DNA from: JBJXGV01 sp046160485
GTDB lineage: Bacteria > Orphanbacterota > Orphanbacteria > JBJXGV01
DNA length: 64,000 nucleotides
Direction of reading: 5' to 3'
NCBI GenBank assembly: GCA_046160485.1
Contig: JBJXGV010000009.1
Location: 1-64,000 of the forward strand
Position numbers and translations under genes: made by a program. A model generated the notes under the pieces. That model saw nothing but the letters and a program-made list of their open reading frames with translations. It was not told the origin of the DNA and searched no databases. Position 1 is the first letter of the stretch. Each line of letters opens with the position of its first letter. Below are positions 35,714 to 44,448 of this stretch, in pieces.

Positions 35714-36456
35714 CAATCGGCCTGCTGAGACCAGAGGTAGCGCTGCCCGTCCCAAAAGATGAGGCCGCTTGCGGACTCGGTCTTCGCGACCCAGAGCACG
35801 TCGTTTGCGAGCGCGGGCGGCGCGTCGCGGGCGGAGCCGCGCTCGACGGCTGCATCGCGCTGGACGACCGCACCGTTCTCGACGAGCGCGCGCTCGGACA
35901 CCTGCCACGCGTCCATCCACTCGAAGTCGTCGCCGCCTGCGCCCGACTCGGTGCCTGCGCCGGCGACGTGCACGGAAAGATCGGCGCGGTGCACGATGAG
36001 AATGCCGCGTTTGCCGGAACGATTCTCGACGGCGGTGACGGCGCAGTCGGCGAGCGTGTCGGAGTCGAAATGGCCGCGGAGCGTGAACGGGTTGAGCCAC
36101 GCGCTCGGCGTATAGCGCTCGGCGATGTCGCGGGCGTCGAGCGCGCGCGCCGCCCACTCGGGAAGGCAGGAGCGCTCGGCGAATGAGAGCGCGTGCAGGG
36201 AATCGAGCGGCGCGTCGTGCAGCGGCAGCGCGGTGGGCGCGGTAGGCGCGGCGGGCGCGATGGGCGGAATCGTCACGGTAGCCGTGGATGCCGCCGGTCG
36301 CGCGGGCGATTCGGATTCGGCCGCGGCTGCAAGCCGCGCGGTCGCCGCGGAGACACCAATTGCGATCGCAAGCGCGAGTCGGCTAAGCTGCGCAACGCGC
36401 CACGCGCGCAGTCGTCGCGCGCGCCGGGTATCGCAAGAAGCGTTTTCGCTTTTCAT
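35713..36456 (-). CDS. Secreted protein of unknown function
   Basis: 247 residues from the ATG at 36456; an in-frame ATG 36 bases upstream is possible. A basic N-terminus and hydrophobic segment (VAQLSRLALAIAIGVSAATARLAAA) form a signal peptide, followed by an Ala/Pro/Thr-rich linker and a domain with LPEWAARALDARDIAERYTPSAW, FDSDTLADCAVTAVEN and LIFWDGQRYLW. The FDSDxxxDCAV pattern resembles proteins that copy VCBS-like repeats, but no family is certain. Translationally linked to the trpF-like gene and divergent from the flavoprotein gene. Confidence 0.7.
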   Translation of the reverse strand: MKSENASCDTRRARRLRAWRVAQLSRLALAIAIGVSAATARLAAAAESESPARPAASTATVTIPPIAPAAPTAPTALPLHDAPLDSLHALSFAERSCLPEWAARALDARDIAERYTPSAWLNPFTLRGHFDSDTLADCAVTAVENRSGKRGILIVHRADLSVHVAGAGTESGAGGDDFEWMDAWQVSERALVENGAVVQRDAAVERGSARDAPPALANDVLWVAKTESASGLIFWDGQRYLWSQQAD

Positions 36457-36512
36457 CGCGGCGAGTATGACGCGCGGACCGCCGCGCTTCAATCGCGGCG
36501 GAGCGGGGGGAC

Positions 36513-37748
36513 GTGCCGCGCATCGTTGTGATCGGAGCTGGAGCCGCGGGGACGATGGCGGCGATCTTCGCCGCGTCGGCGGGCGCGGAGACGATTCTCC
36601 TCGAGCGCACGGCCGACGGCGGCCGCAAGATCCTCATCAGCGGCGGCGGACGCTGCAACATCCTTCCCTCGCGAGTGGACGAGAAGCGCTTCGTCACGGA
36701 TTCGTCGTCCGCGTCGCTGCGCAAGATCGTTCGCTCGTGGCCTCTTGCCGAGCAGATCGCGTTCTTCGAAACGGAGCTGTCGTTGCCGCTCGTCGAGGAG
36801 GCGGAGTCGGCGAAGCTCTTTCCGGCTTCCGATCGCGCGCGCGATGTTCGCGATGCGCTCTTGGCGCACGCGGCGCGGCGCGGCGCGCGCTTCATGCCCG
36901 GCGTGCGCGTGACGGGGCTGGCGCGTGCCGAGGATCGCTGGCGCATCGAGTGCGCCGATGGCGAGGCTTTCGACGCCGACGCCGTCATTGTCGCGACGGG
37001 CGGACTCTCCGTGCCGAACACCGGCAGCGACGGCGGCGGGCTCTCGATTCTCGAGAGGCTCGGTCACACGCTCAACCCGACATACGCCGCGCTCACCGCA
37101 CTCACCGCGACGCCCGCGCCGTACGCTGCGCTCGCGGGCATCTCGCTCTGGGTCGCGATCTCGGCCGAATCGGGCGCGCTTCGCGCCGCGGCGAGCGGCG
37201 GCTTTCTCTTCACGCATCGCGGCTACAGCGGTCCGGCCGTTCTCGATATCTCGCACGTCGCGGTGCGTTCGCTCGAGCCGGGCGCCGTGCGCGCGCGCAT
37301 CGTCGTGAACTGGCTGCGCCGCGACGCGGCGGCGGTCGAGCGTCTTCTCGCGCCGTCTGGGAAGCGCAACGTGATCAGCGCGCTTCGCGGCGAGCTCCCC
37401 GAGCGTCTCGTGCTGGCGCTCATCGACGCGGCGAAACTCTGGCCGTCGCGCGCGCTCGCGCAGCTTCGGCGCGAGGAGCGGCAGAGCCTCGTCGATACGC
37501 TCGTGCGCTTCGAGCTGCCGTGGAGCGGGCACGAAGGTTACAAGAGCGCGGAGGTCACGGGCGGCGGCGTCAGTCTCGCGGAGGTCGATCCGCGCACGAT
37601 GGAAAGCCGCCGGCATCGCGGACTCTTCTTGTGCGGCGAAGTGCTCGACGCGTTCGGCCCGATCGGCGGCTACAACTTTCTCTGGGCGTGGGCGACGGGC
37701 CGCGCCGCGGGGCTCGGCGCAGCGCGCGCGCTAAACGCCCTCGACTAG
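36513..37748 (+). CDS. HI0933-type flavoprotein (BaiN/RdsA family)
   Basis: 411 residues. The FAD-binding Rossmann motif is IVVIGAGAAGTMAAI at 4-18, followed by LLERTADGGRKILISGGGRCNI, the family signature. The C-terminal block GLFLCGEVLDAFGPIGGYNFLWAWATGR closes the FAD site. Members reduce flavonoids or bile-acid intermediates in gut bacteria, but most are uncharacterised NAD(P)/FAD oxidoreductases. Start is GTG preceded by GGGGGG. Its last 18 bases overlap the convergent DUF1330 gene. Confidence 0.93.
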   Translation: MPRIVVIGAGAAGTMAAIFAASAGAETILLERTADGGRKILISGGGRCNILPSRVDEKRFVTDSSSASLRKIVRSWPLAEQIAFFETELSLPLVEEAESAKLFPASDRARDVRDALLAHAARRGARFMPGVRVTGLARAEDRWRIECADGEAFDADAVIVATGGLSVPNTGSDGGGLSILERLGHTLNPTYAALTALTATPAPYAALAGISLWVAISAESGALRAAASGGFLFTHRGYSGPAVLDISHVAVRSLEPGAVRARIVVNWLRRDAAAVERLLAPSGKRNVISALRGELPERLVLALIDAAKLWPSRALAQLRREERQSLVDTLVRFELPWSGHEGYKSAEVTGGGVSLAEVDPRTMESRRHRGLFLCGEVLDAFGPIGGYNFLWAWATGRAAGLGAARALNALD

Positions 37749-38018
37749 AATCATCTCCGTCTTCGCGGTCGCATTCCGGAGCGCTTTCGCCGGCGCGTAG
37801 GCATCGGAGTTCCACCACCGCCGCGCGTCATCGGACGTCGGAAACTCGATCACGACGATTCGCCCCGGCTTGCGCACTCCTTCCAGCGTTTCGGTCTTGC
37901 CGCCGCGCACGAGGAAACGCGCGCCGTGAGCACCGAGCGACGCGCCCGAGAGAATCTTGTAGTCCTCGTAGCGAACCGGATCCATGACCTCGACGTCGAC
38001 GATCACGTATGCCGCCAT
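37731..38018 (-). CDS. DUF1330-family protein
   Basis: 95 residues from the ATG that has GGAGAG upstream. Pattern MAAYVIVDVEVMDPVRYEDYK...GGKTETLEG...RIVVIEFPTSDDARRWWNSDAYAPAKALR is the DUF1330 dimeric alpha/beta-barrel family. Biochemical function unknown. Convergent overlap with the flavoprotein gene. Confidence 0.92.
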   Translation of the reverse strand: MAAYVIVDVEVMDPVRYEDYKILSGASLGAHGARFLVRGGKTETLEGVRKPGRIVVIEFPTSDDARRWWNSDAYAPAKALRNATAKTEMILVEGV

Positions 38019-38101
38019 GAATCTCTCCTCTGCGTTGCGTGCGTGGATGGTGTGTGCCGGCGCGGGTCGGAGGGCGCGACGACGCGATGGCTTGATCGTT
38101 C

Positions 38102-38611
38102 CTACGGTTGCCACTCGCTGAAGAGCGAGTGGGCGCCGCGCGTACGCCGCCGCTCGCGCGTCTCGAGCCGGTCGACGAGCCACTGAAACCACTCGTACAC
38201 GGACTCGCGATCCTGCTCGCGGCGCATCGCCTCGACCCAGTCGCGCAGCTTCGGCCAGAAGCCTACGATCGCGTCGCCCATCAGATCGTCGACGATTTCG
38301 ATCGGCACGACGCGGCGGTAGACAAGAACGCCGACGACCTCGACCGTGGTGCCGACGAGTATCGCGGCTTCCTCGCACTCAGTGCCGCGTGCGCGCAGCG
38401 CCGTCGCGGTCTCGCTGTCGGGAATGGCCCAGATGATTCGCAGCGCTTTGTTGAACTCCACGTTGCGAAACGAGTGCACCAGTTCGACCGCGGCCGCCGC
38501 GCGGCGTTGGCGCTGAAACTCGCGAAGTTGCACGATGCCGAGCACGATGCCGCCGCCGACCACGAACGGCGCGGCGATCTGCGCGACTTGGACGACGCGA
38601 ATCATGTCCAT
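38102..38611 (-). CDS. Membrane-anchored protein resembling DUF4760
   Basis: 169 residues from the ATG with GAGGT five bases upstream. One N-terminal membrane helix (VAQIAAPFVVGGGIVLGIVQL) is followed by a cytoplasmic helical domain with AVELVHSFRNVEFNKALRIIW and GDAIVGFWPKLRDWVEAMRRE, as in proteins annotated DUF4760. Function unknown. It starts three bases past the esterase stop, so the two are co-transcribed. Confidence 0.75.
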   Translation of the reverse strand: MDMIRVVQVAQIAAPFVVGGGIVLGIVQLREFQRQRRAAAAVELVHSFRNVEFNKALRIIWAIPDSETATALRARGTECEEAAILVGTTVEVVGVLVYRRVVPIEIVDDLMGDAIVGFWPKLRDWVEAMRREQDRESVYEWFQWLVDRLETRERRRTRGAHSLFSEWQP

Positions 38612-38613
38612 GT

Positions 38614-39498
38614 CTACCTCGGCCCGCTCGATGCCGGCGCGCGCGGCGCCGCGCGCCGCTGCTCCGAGACCCAGCGCCACAACGCCGTGTCGGCGTAGGC
38701 CGGCTCCCACGAACCGTGCCCGACGCCTGCGTACTCGGTGTATCGCGGATCGGCGCCGGCGTCGCGAAGCGCGCGCACCAACTCGCGCGACTCGGTCACC
38801 GGCACGACCGGGTCGTCCGCGCCGTGAAAGATCCATGCGGGAACTGCCGCCACGCGTCGCGCGACGAATGCGTACGGGTCGCTCGCGCCGATCGTTTCGG
38901 GTGCGCGCCGCACGACCTTCGACGTCGGGCTCGGGACAACGCCGCCGCAAATGGCGACGATCGCCGCGAAGCGCTCCGGGCTTTGCCATGCGAGGTGCCA
39001 CGCGCCATAGCCGCCCATGGAGAGCCCCGTGAGAATGACGCGATCGCGGTCGGCATTGTACTCGGCGAGTGTCGTGTCGAGCGCCGCGATCGCAGCGCGT
39101 GCCGGCGCGCCGAGCCACACGCTATCCGCGGGCGCCTGCGGAAACACGACGAGAAACGGGAAGCGCTCCGGGTCGAAGCGGATCGCATTGCCGAGCCCTG
39201 CTTGCGTTTGGCGCAGGCCGTCGCCGCCGCGCTCGCCGGAGCCGTGCAGGAAGAGAATCACGGGCCACGAACGCGCCGGGTCGTAACTCGCGGGCACGAA
39301 CACCTGGTAGCGATAGCCGCGATCGTCGATCGTGACGTTACGATTGAGGAATCCGGTTTCGATCACGTCGGCGAGTCCCTCGATCGGAACGAGAAGCGGT
39401 GCGAGATGCGCCGCGAGAATCGCGAACACGACGCGCACCGACGCGGCGAGTATCGTGGCGCGGGGCGCGCGCGGCCGCGCCGGCGAATCGTATCGCAT
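38614..39498 (-). CDS. Secreted alpha/beta-hydrolase (esterase)
   Basis: 294 residues from the ATG at 39498. A signal-like N-terminal segment (residues 14-42) is followed by an alpha/beta-hydrolase with nucleophile Ser in GLSMGGYGAW, catalytic Asp in HGADDPVVP and His in GVGHGSW; the oxyanion region is FLHGSGERG. The family includes phospholipase/carboxylesterase and feruloyl-esterase-like enzymes; the substrate is not readable. Neighbours are a VOC gene upstream and the membrane protein downstream on the same strand. Confidence 0.88.
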   Translation of the reverse strand: MRYDSPARPRAPRATILAASVRVVFAILAAHLAPLLVPIEGLADVIETGFLNRNVTIDDRGYRYQVFVPASYDPARSWPVILFLHGSGERGGDGLRQTQAGLGNAIRFDPERFPFLVVFPQAPADSVWLGAPARAAIAALDTTLAEYNADRDRVILTGLSMGGYGAWHLAWQSPERFAAIVAICGGVVPSPTSKVVRRAPETIGASDPYAFVARRVAAVPAWIFHGADDPVVPVTESRELVRALRDAGADPRYTEYAGVGHGSWEPAYADTALWRWVSEQRRAAPRAPASSGPR

Positions 39499-39503
39499 CG
39501 CGC

Positions 39504-39989
39504 CTATTCCAGCTCCGAGAGAAGCGCCGCAAGATCGAGCCGGCGCGTGAACATCGCGAGTTCGCCCGCCGGCGTGCGCGGCCACTCGTCGCGCGCGCGG
39601 TCGCGATACAACTCGACGCCGTTCTGATCGGGATCGCGCAGGTAGAGTGCTTCGCTCACGCCGTGATCCGACGCGCCGTCGAGCGCCACGCCGGCATTGT
39701 TGAGCCGTCGCAACGCATCCGCGAGCGAGCGGCGGTCCGGATAGCGAATCGCGACGTGAAAGAGTCCGGTGGTGCCTGGCGGCGGCGGCGAGCCGCCTTC
39801 GCTCTCCCACGTGTTGAGTCCGATGTGATGGTGGTAGCCGCCCGCGCTGATGAACGCGGCGCTCGCGCTCATGCGCTGCATAAGTTGGAATCCGAGCACG
39901 CCGCAGTAGAACGCGATCGCACGCTCGAGGTCGGCGACCTTTAGATGCACGTGGCCGATGTCGACGCGCGAATCGATTGGTGATGCCAT
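39504..39989 (-). CDS. VOC-family protein, extradiol-dioxygenase-like
   Basis: 161 residues from the ATG with GGAGGA upstream. Vicinal-oxygen-chelate fold: GHVHLKVADLERAIAFYCGVLGF, HHIGLNTWES, LFHVAIRYPD and LRDPDQNGVELY supply the usual His/His/Glu metal site. Close in pattern to CatE-like catechol 2,3-dioxygenases. The stop lies six bases before the esterase start. Substrate unknown. Confidence 0.88.
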   Translation of the reverse strand: MASPIDSRVDIGHVHLKVADLERAIAFYCGVLGFQLMQRMSASAAFISAGGYHHHIGLNTWESEGGSPPPPGTTGLFHVAIRYPDRRSLADALRRLNNAGVALDGASDHGVSEALYLRDPDQNGVELYRDRARDEWPRTPAGELAMFTRRLDLAALLSELE

Positions 39990-40051
39990 GCGCTCCTCCC
40001 GGGCGTGTTGCGTCCGACGCGCCGGGTGAGTTGAACGCCACGGACGCGCGA

Positions 40052-41005
40052 TCAAAGCGGCCAGAGGAGCCGCTCGAGTTCGTCGATGTCGCGAACGCGA
40101 TCCTGCCAGCCGTCGATCCTCACCTGCGCGTTGAGATCGCTGTAGCGGTGAAGCAGCATGAGCCGCATCAGTCGTTGGGCGAGGCCGCGCTCGAGTGCGC
40201 GATCATGATATCCGAATCCGTCGAGGAGCGCGCGCAAGCGTTGCGGATTGCCGCCGACGGAGAAGACGCTCGGGCCGAGCAGGTCGTACTCGCTGAAGCC
40301 GACCATGGCGTCGCCGAAATCGATGAGACCGGAGAGGCAGAAGCGGCCGTCGCGGCGCGCGACGAGAACGTTTTCCGGCGTGTACTCGCCGGTGAGAATG
40401 ACGGGGAGATGATGCGACGGGAGCGCGTCGCGCGTGTCGGCGAGATAGCGCTCGATGTCGTCGACGAGTGCGCGTGGCAGTGCGCGCGCTGCGTGACGCT
40501 CGGCGCACTGCGTTGCTTGGCGGGCGATGAACTCGTCCCAGCGCGGCTGAAGACTCTCCATCTCGCCCGGCGGCACGGCCTGCACCTCCGCGATCAGCGC
40601 GCCGATCGCGCGGAGCAGCAAGCACCGCTCGGCTTCCGCGCACGTCTCCCAAATCGCTCCGAGCGGCGTTCCGGCGACGCGCGTCATCACTATGTAGGGC
40701 CACGCGTCGAGTGCGCCCTCCGCGACGATCTCGGGCGTCGGCACGCTCAGCTTTCGCCGCAGCTCGCGCAGCCCGAGCCGCTCGCTCTCGTACTGGTGCC
40801 GCAAGATTGGCGGGAAGAGCTTGATGACGTGCTCGTCGCCCGCGAACGCGATCAGGTTGCTCCCGCCCGCGGCAGCGCGAATCGCGTCGGTCGCGAGTTG
40901 ATGCGCCGCCGCGATGCCGCGCATCGCAGGGAGCCAGCGCGACGAATCCACGCGCAACGCTTCGTACTCAGCGATCGACGGTGACAACGGCAGCGAGAGT
41001 GGCAT
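40052..41005 (-). CDS. Aminoglycoside phosphotransferase-family kinase-like protein
   Basis: 317 residues of the APH/choline-kinase fold. The Lys of the ATP site is in EHVIKLFPP, the hinge near YIVMTRVAGTPLG, and the DFG-like metal motif in LIDFGDAM. The catalytic loop reads TGEYTPENV where the family usually has HGDxxxxN, so the general-base Asp is replaced by Glu. Activity is therefore uncertain; it may phosphorylate a small molecule rather than an antibiotic. Confidence 0.82.
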   Translation of the reverse strand: MPLSLPLSPSIAEYEALRVDSSRWLPAMRGIAAAHQLATDAIRAAAGGSNLIAFAGDEHVIKLFPPILRHQYESERLGLRELRRKLSVPTPEIVAEGALDAWPYIVMTRVAGTPLGAIWETCAEAERCLLLRAIGALIAEVQAVPPGEMESLQPRWDEFIARQATQCAERHAARALPRALVDDIERYLADTRDALPSHHLPVILTGEYTPENVLVARRDGRFCLSGLIDFGDAMVGFSEYDLLGPSVFSVGGNPQRLRALLDGFGYHDRALERGLAQRLMRLMLLHRYSDLNAQVRIDGWQDRVRDIDELERLLWPL

Positions 41006-41029
41006 CGTGTGGCGTGGAAGCGCGCCGCG

Positions 41030-41605
41030 TCAGCGCGCGATCGTTTTCTCGATGCGGCGATCGGGGACGAGCCAGATGATCGCCACCAGAACGTAGAGTG
41101 CGCAGGCGAGCCACGCGAACACGAACGCGAGCGGTATCGCGACGGCGTAGATCGCGAGCGAGATCAGGCCTTTGAAATCGCCGCCGACCGCAACGGCGAG
41201 AGTCGACTCACTCCCATGAAGCGCGATGAGCGCACGCGTCAGGATGAAGTACGCGATGCCCGCGCAGAGAAGTATCGTCCCGTAGAGCGCGACCGGCCAC
41301 GCCGCGAACTGATTCTCTCCCATCCACGCGCTCGCGAACGGAATGAGCGATAGCCAGAAGAGAAGGTGGAGGTTCGCCCACAAGACGCGGCCGTCGACAT
41401 GCTTGATCGCCTGAAGCAGATGGTGGTGGTTGTTCCAGTAGATGCCCACGTAGATGAAACTCACTGCGTAGCTCAGGAATGTCGGGACGAGCGGTCGCAG
41501 CGCGACGAGCGTTGCGTCGCGCGGCACTTTCAACTCGAGCACCATGATCGTGATGATGATGGCGAGCACGCCGTCGCTGAAGGCTTCGAGCCGGTTCTTG
41601 GTCAT
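41030..41605 (-). CDS. TMEM175-family potassium channel-like protein
   Basis: 191 residues with six hydrophobic segments. The N-terminus MTKNRLEAFSDGVLAIIITIMVLEL carries the RxxxFSDG signature of the DUF1211/TMEM175 family. Bacterial members form tetrameric potassium-leak channels with one six-helix unit per subunit, which matches the length here. No neighbouring partner is evident. Confidence 0.93.
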   Translation of the reverse strand: MTKNRLEAFSDGVLAIIITIMVLELKVPRDATLVALRPLVPTFLSYAVSFIYVGIYWNNHHHLLQAIKHVDGRVLWANLHLLFWLSLIPFASAWMGENQFAAWPVALYGTILLCAGIAYFILTRALIALHGSESTLAVAVGGDFKGLISLAIYAVAIPLAFVFAWLACALYVLVAIIWLVPDRRIEKTIAR

Positions 41606-41651
41606 TGCGAAACGTCACGCCGCGAGCGCCGCGCGTCGCCGCGGGTCTTCG

Positions 41652-42335
41652 TCACGGCGCCAAGTAACCGGGGACGTTCGCGCCGAGCACGATGTCGCGC
41701 GTGGCGATCCAGCAGCCGGTCGAGTCGCGTTGCGGCGTGGCGATGCCGGGGCCGCCGCGCGGATTCTGGATGCGATCGCGTTCCTCCGCTGTGAGGTGCG
41801 GATCATCCGCGAAGAGCAGATCGTCGATCCAGTAGGTGCAGCGTCCGACCTCGATGATGTGCATGTGCACGTGTTGCGGAATCGTCGACTCCGGGTAGCT
41901 GGCGGGGCGGATCGTATCGAAGCGGTAGCGGCCGCTCGCGTCGGTGAGCGCCCAGCCGCGGATGCGGCCGTGCCGCACGAGCGCGGCGCCGCGCGCGCGC
42001 TCGAGCGGCGGGTAGAGGCCGCGCGCGTCCGTGTGATACGCGTAGACGATCACGCCTGCGGCGGGTTTGCCGCGCCCGTCGACGACGGTGCCTTCGATCC
42101 GAAGCGGCTCGCCCAACTCGGTGGCGGGCGCGATGCGCGCTGCAGTTGCGATCGTCGCGGGCATGCCTTCGAAGACCAACTCGCAGCCCTCGCACGGGAG
42201 TCCGACGATCGGTTCGCGCGGGCGCGCGGCGGCGTCCTGTGCGCGCGCGCAGCCGCCGCCTGCGATAAGCCAGAGTGCGGCAAACGCCGCGACACGCCAT
42301 CCGTTTGCTCGATGCCTTCGTGCAACAAGTCGCAT
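41652..42335 (-). CDS. Secreted intradiol dioxygenase-like lipoprotein
   Basis: 227 residues. A signal with lipobox AGGGC (Cys29) is followed by an intradiol ring-cleavage dioxygenase core: Tyr in VYAYHTDARGLY, Tyr in ASYPES and the HVHMHI pair are the expected ferric-iron ligands, with RGWALTDASGRYRFDTIRP between. Soluble protocatechuate dioxygenases are cytoplasmic, while secreted members like this one have unknown substrates. Standalone, without catabolic genes. Confidence 0.87.
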   Translation of the reverse strand: MRLVARRHRANGWRVAAFAALWLIAGGGCARAQDAAARPREPIVGLPCEGCELVFEGMPATIATAARIAPATELGEPLRIEGTVVDGRGKPAAGVIVYAYHTDARGLYPPLERARGAALVRHGRIRGWALTDASGRYRFDTIRPASYPESTIPQHVHMHIIEVGRCTYWIDDLLFADDPHLTAEERDRIQNPRGGPGIATPQRDSTGCWIATRDIVLGANVPGYLAP

Positions 42336-42397
42336 CCTTCTCCTCCTCGAACGTTCGATCGCGCGCGCGCCGCGCCGCGCCGCGCGGTTTCAACCCG

Positions 42398-42943
42398 TTA
42401 CTTCGCGGGCGGGTACTTAGCGGCGATCTTGACGACCGTGTTGATTCCGCGAAACGTTGCCTGCCTGCCGAGTGCTTTCTCGAACGCCGCGTTCGAGAAC
42501 TTCGACTCGCTCTGTTTCTTGCGGCAGAGCCAATAGACCTCGCGTTCGTGAGCGGCGAAGTCGTCGATCTCCGTGCGCAGCGTCATCAGTTTCGCTTTTG
42601 CTTTCGCGTCGAGCGCGTCGGCGAGGAACGCGACACAGTAAGCGCCCGCCGCGGCCAGATCGACCGGCTTGAACGCTTTGTGCTGCGCGATGCGCGCCAC
42701 CTCGGAATCCGTGCGAAGAAACGTCGCGACCTCGAATCCGAACTCGTCGTGCAGGCGCGCGGCGATCTTCTTCTCGAGCGCGGCGCTCGGCTTCGATGGC
42801 GAGTTGAAGATGACGTTGCCGCTCGCGATGAACGTCTCGACATCTGCGAATCCGAGCGACTCGAAGACGCGGCGCAGGTGATCCATCTTCACGACGTGGC
42901 CGCCGACGTTGATGGCACGCAGGAACGCGATGGTGCGCGACAT
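42398..42943 (-). CDS. DUF1697-family protein
   Basis: 181 residues beginning MSRTIAFLRAINVGGHVVKMDHLRRVFESLGFADVETFIASGNVIF, the DUF1697 signature. Small alpha/beta protein of unknown biochemical function, common in accessory regions. It lies six bases from the DinB/DUF1569-like gene upstream on the same strand. Confidence 0.93.
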   Translation of the reverse strand: MSRTIAFLRAINVGGHVVKMDHLRRVFESLGFADVETFIASGNVIFNSPSKPSAALEKKIAARLHDEFGFEVATFLRTDSEVARIAQHKAFKPVDLAAAGAYCVAFLADALDAKAKAKLMTLRTEIDDFAAHEREVYWLCRKKQSESKFSNAAFEKALGRQATFRGINTVVKIAAKYPPAK

Positions 42944-42949
42944 TGTATC

Positions 42950-43411
42950 TCAGGCCCCGAACTGCCGGAAGTGATGGTCGATGTGGCGGTACTGAAGCAC
43001 GTCCCAGTCGCGCATCGTCATGGGGCCGAATGCCGGGTGGGCCTTCGTGAACCGCTCCGGCGTTGCCGCGGCGAACTGCTCGATCAACGCGGCGAGAATT
43101 TCGCGGTCGCGGTCCCAGCCCGCGCTCGCGGTCGAGAACGTCTTCGGCGGCGCCTGAACGCGTCCCTTCGGCCACGGCATCACGTGAATCGCAAGATTGC
43201 GAAAGAGCGCCACGCGGAGAGAGTCTGCAGGCAGCTCGGTGTCGTCGTACGTCAACTCGCCGAGCGCCATGCGCAGGCCGTTCGCGAGATGGGGGAGAAG
43301 CTGCGCGGGCTCCATTCGGCCCCATCGGCGCGTGTTGTTTGGCGAGAGAGCCGACAGCCGCGAGAGGATCGCGCGCCTCGCGTCCGCGTCGCGCAGCGAG
43401 CGGCGCATCAC
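42950..43411 (-). CDS. DUF1569/DinB-like protein
   Basis: 153 residues, a four-helix DinB-like fold with RRWGRMEPAQLLPHLANGLRMAL near the N-terminus and TMRDWDVLQYRHIDHHFRQFG at the end. The two His-containing helices match the DUF1569/DinB metal-site pattern. Function unknown; possibly a thiol-dependent transferase. Start overlaps the stop of the PPOX-like gene (ATGA). Confidence 0.8.
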   Translation of the reverse strand: MMRRSLRDADARRAILSRLSALSPNNTRRWGRMEPAQLLPHLANGLRMALGELTYDDTELPADSLRVALFRNLAIHVMPWPKGRVQAPPKTFSTASAGWDRDREILAALIEQFAAATPERFTKAHPAFGPMTMRDWDVLQYRHIDHHFRQFGA

Positions 43412-43974
43412 GGCGCGCCCGCGCCGGTGTGCGGATCGAGTCCCGGCAGTCCATCGAGGCTGCGGGCGTTCTTGAGCGCGCGATACTCCGCGAGTCCGCC
43501 GTCGCCCTTCGATTCCGCCGCGCGAACGAGCGTGTCGCGCTCAGCAACGAAGTCGTAGAGCGGAACGCCCCAACCGCACGAGTCGCCGATTCGCGCAATT
43601 TCCGCACGCACGATCGCGCGCGCGCCCGCGATCTCGGGAAAGCGCGAGCGCAGCGCATCGTAGCCGGGCTCGCCGAGCGCGACGACCGACCCAGCACCGT
43701 GAAGCCGCACGATCTTGGGCGGCCCGTCGAACGCGCAAAACATGAAAACGATGCGCCTGTTCTCACGCAAATGCGCGATCGTCTCGATGCCGCTCCCCGT
43801 CAGATCGAGATACGCAACTTCTCGCGGTCCGAGAATGCGAAACGCATCCATTCCCTTTGGCGAGCAGTTCACGAGGCCGTCCGCGGCAAGCGGCGCCGTC
43901 GCCACGAAGAACATCCGCTGCCGACCGATCCACTCCGCGAGTTCGGGCGTGATCGCCTCAAATATCTTGCCCAC
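43408..43974 (-). CDS. Pyridoxamine 5'-phosphate oxidase-family flavin protein
   Basis: 188 residues of the split-barrel fold: FFVATAPLAADGLVNCSPKG, VAYLDLTGSGIETIAHLREN and RIVFMFCAFDGPPKIVRLHG are the FMN-binding strands typical of general-stress-type PPOX proteins. Substrate unknown; the family also includes F420-dependent members. It is the first gene of a three-gene run with the DUF1569-like and DUF1697 genes. Confidence 0.88.
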   Translation of the reverse strand: MGKIFEAITPELAEWIGRQRMFFVATAPLAADGLVNCSPKGMDAFRILGPREVAYLDLTGSGIETIAHLRENRRIVFMFCAFDGPPKIVRLHGAGSVVALGEPGYDALRSRFPEIAGARAIVRAEIARIGDSCGWGVPLYDFVAERDTLVRAAESKGDGGLAEYRALKNARSLDGLPGLDPHTGAGAP

Positions 43975-44034
43975 GCCGCCTCCCTCGATCTCGAGGACGC
44001 ATGCGATTTGCGCAATCCACCGTCGCGAGTGCGC

Positions 44035-44427
44035 CTACTCGCATCCGCACCGCTCGGGCGTGCGTGCCTGCGCGTCCGGCTCCGTTGTGTGGCCGTCGCG
44101 CTTCCACCAGTCTAGGCCGCCGATGAGTTCTTTCACACGAAACCCGAGACGCGTCATGTTCAGCGCACCCTTCGTCGACGCGTTGCAGCCGATGCCGTCG
44201 CAGTAACACACGACGAGCGCGGCGCTGTCGATATGGCGCGTGGACTCGGCGCTCATCGCTCGGTGCGGAATGTTGATCGCGCCGGGGATGCGTTCGCGGC
44301 GATACGCCTCGACCGACCGCGCATCGACGACAACGATTCGGTCGCCGCCTTCCAACGCGACCTTCAGATCCCACGCATCGATCTCGAATGTGAGCTTGTC
44401 CTGGTAGTGACGCAGCTGTTCGTTCAT
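44035..44427 (-). CDS. Rhodanese-like sulfurtransferase
   Basis: 130 residues with a single rhodanese domain: VVVDARSVEAYRRERIPGAINIPH (CH2A-like), active-site loop VCYCDGIGCNAS with catalytic Cys76, and ELIGGLDWWKRDGH at the end. The extra Cys74 and Cys81 around the active site, and the C-terminal CGC motif, are unusual. Probably moves sulfane sulfur in the cytoplasm. It ends 61 bases before the PPOX gene start. Confidence 0.92.
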   Translation of the reverse strand: MNEQLRHYQDKLTFEIDAWDLKVALEGGDRIVVVDARSVEAYRRERIPGAINIPHRAMSAESTRHIDSAALVVCYCDGIGCNASTKGALNMTRLGFRVKELIGGLDWWKRDGHTTEPDAQARTPERCGCE

Positions 44428-44448
44428 GACGATCTCCTTGCTCGCGGC

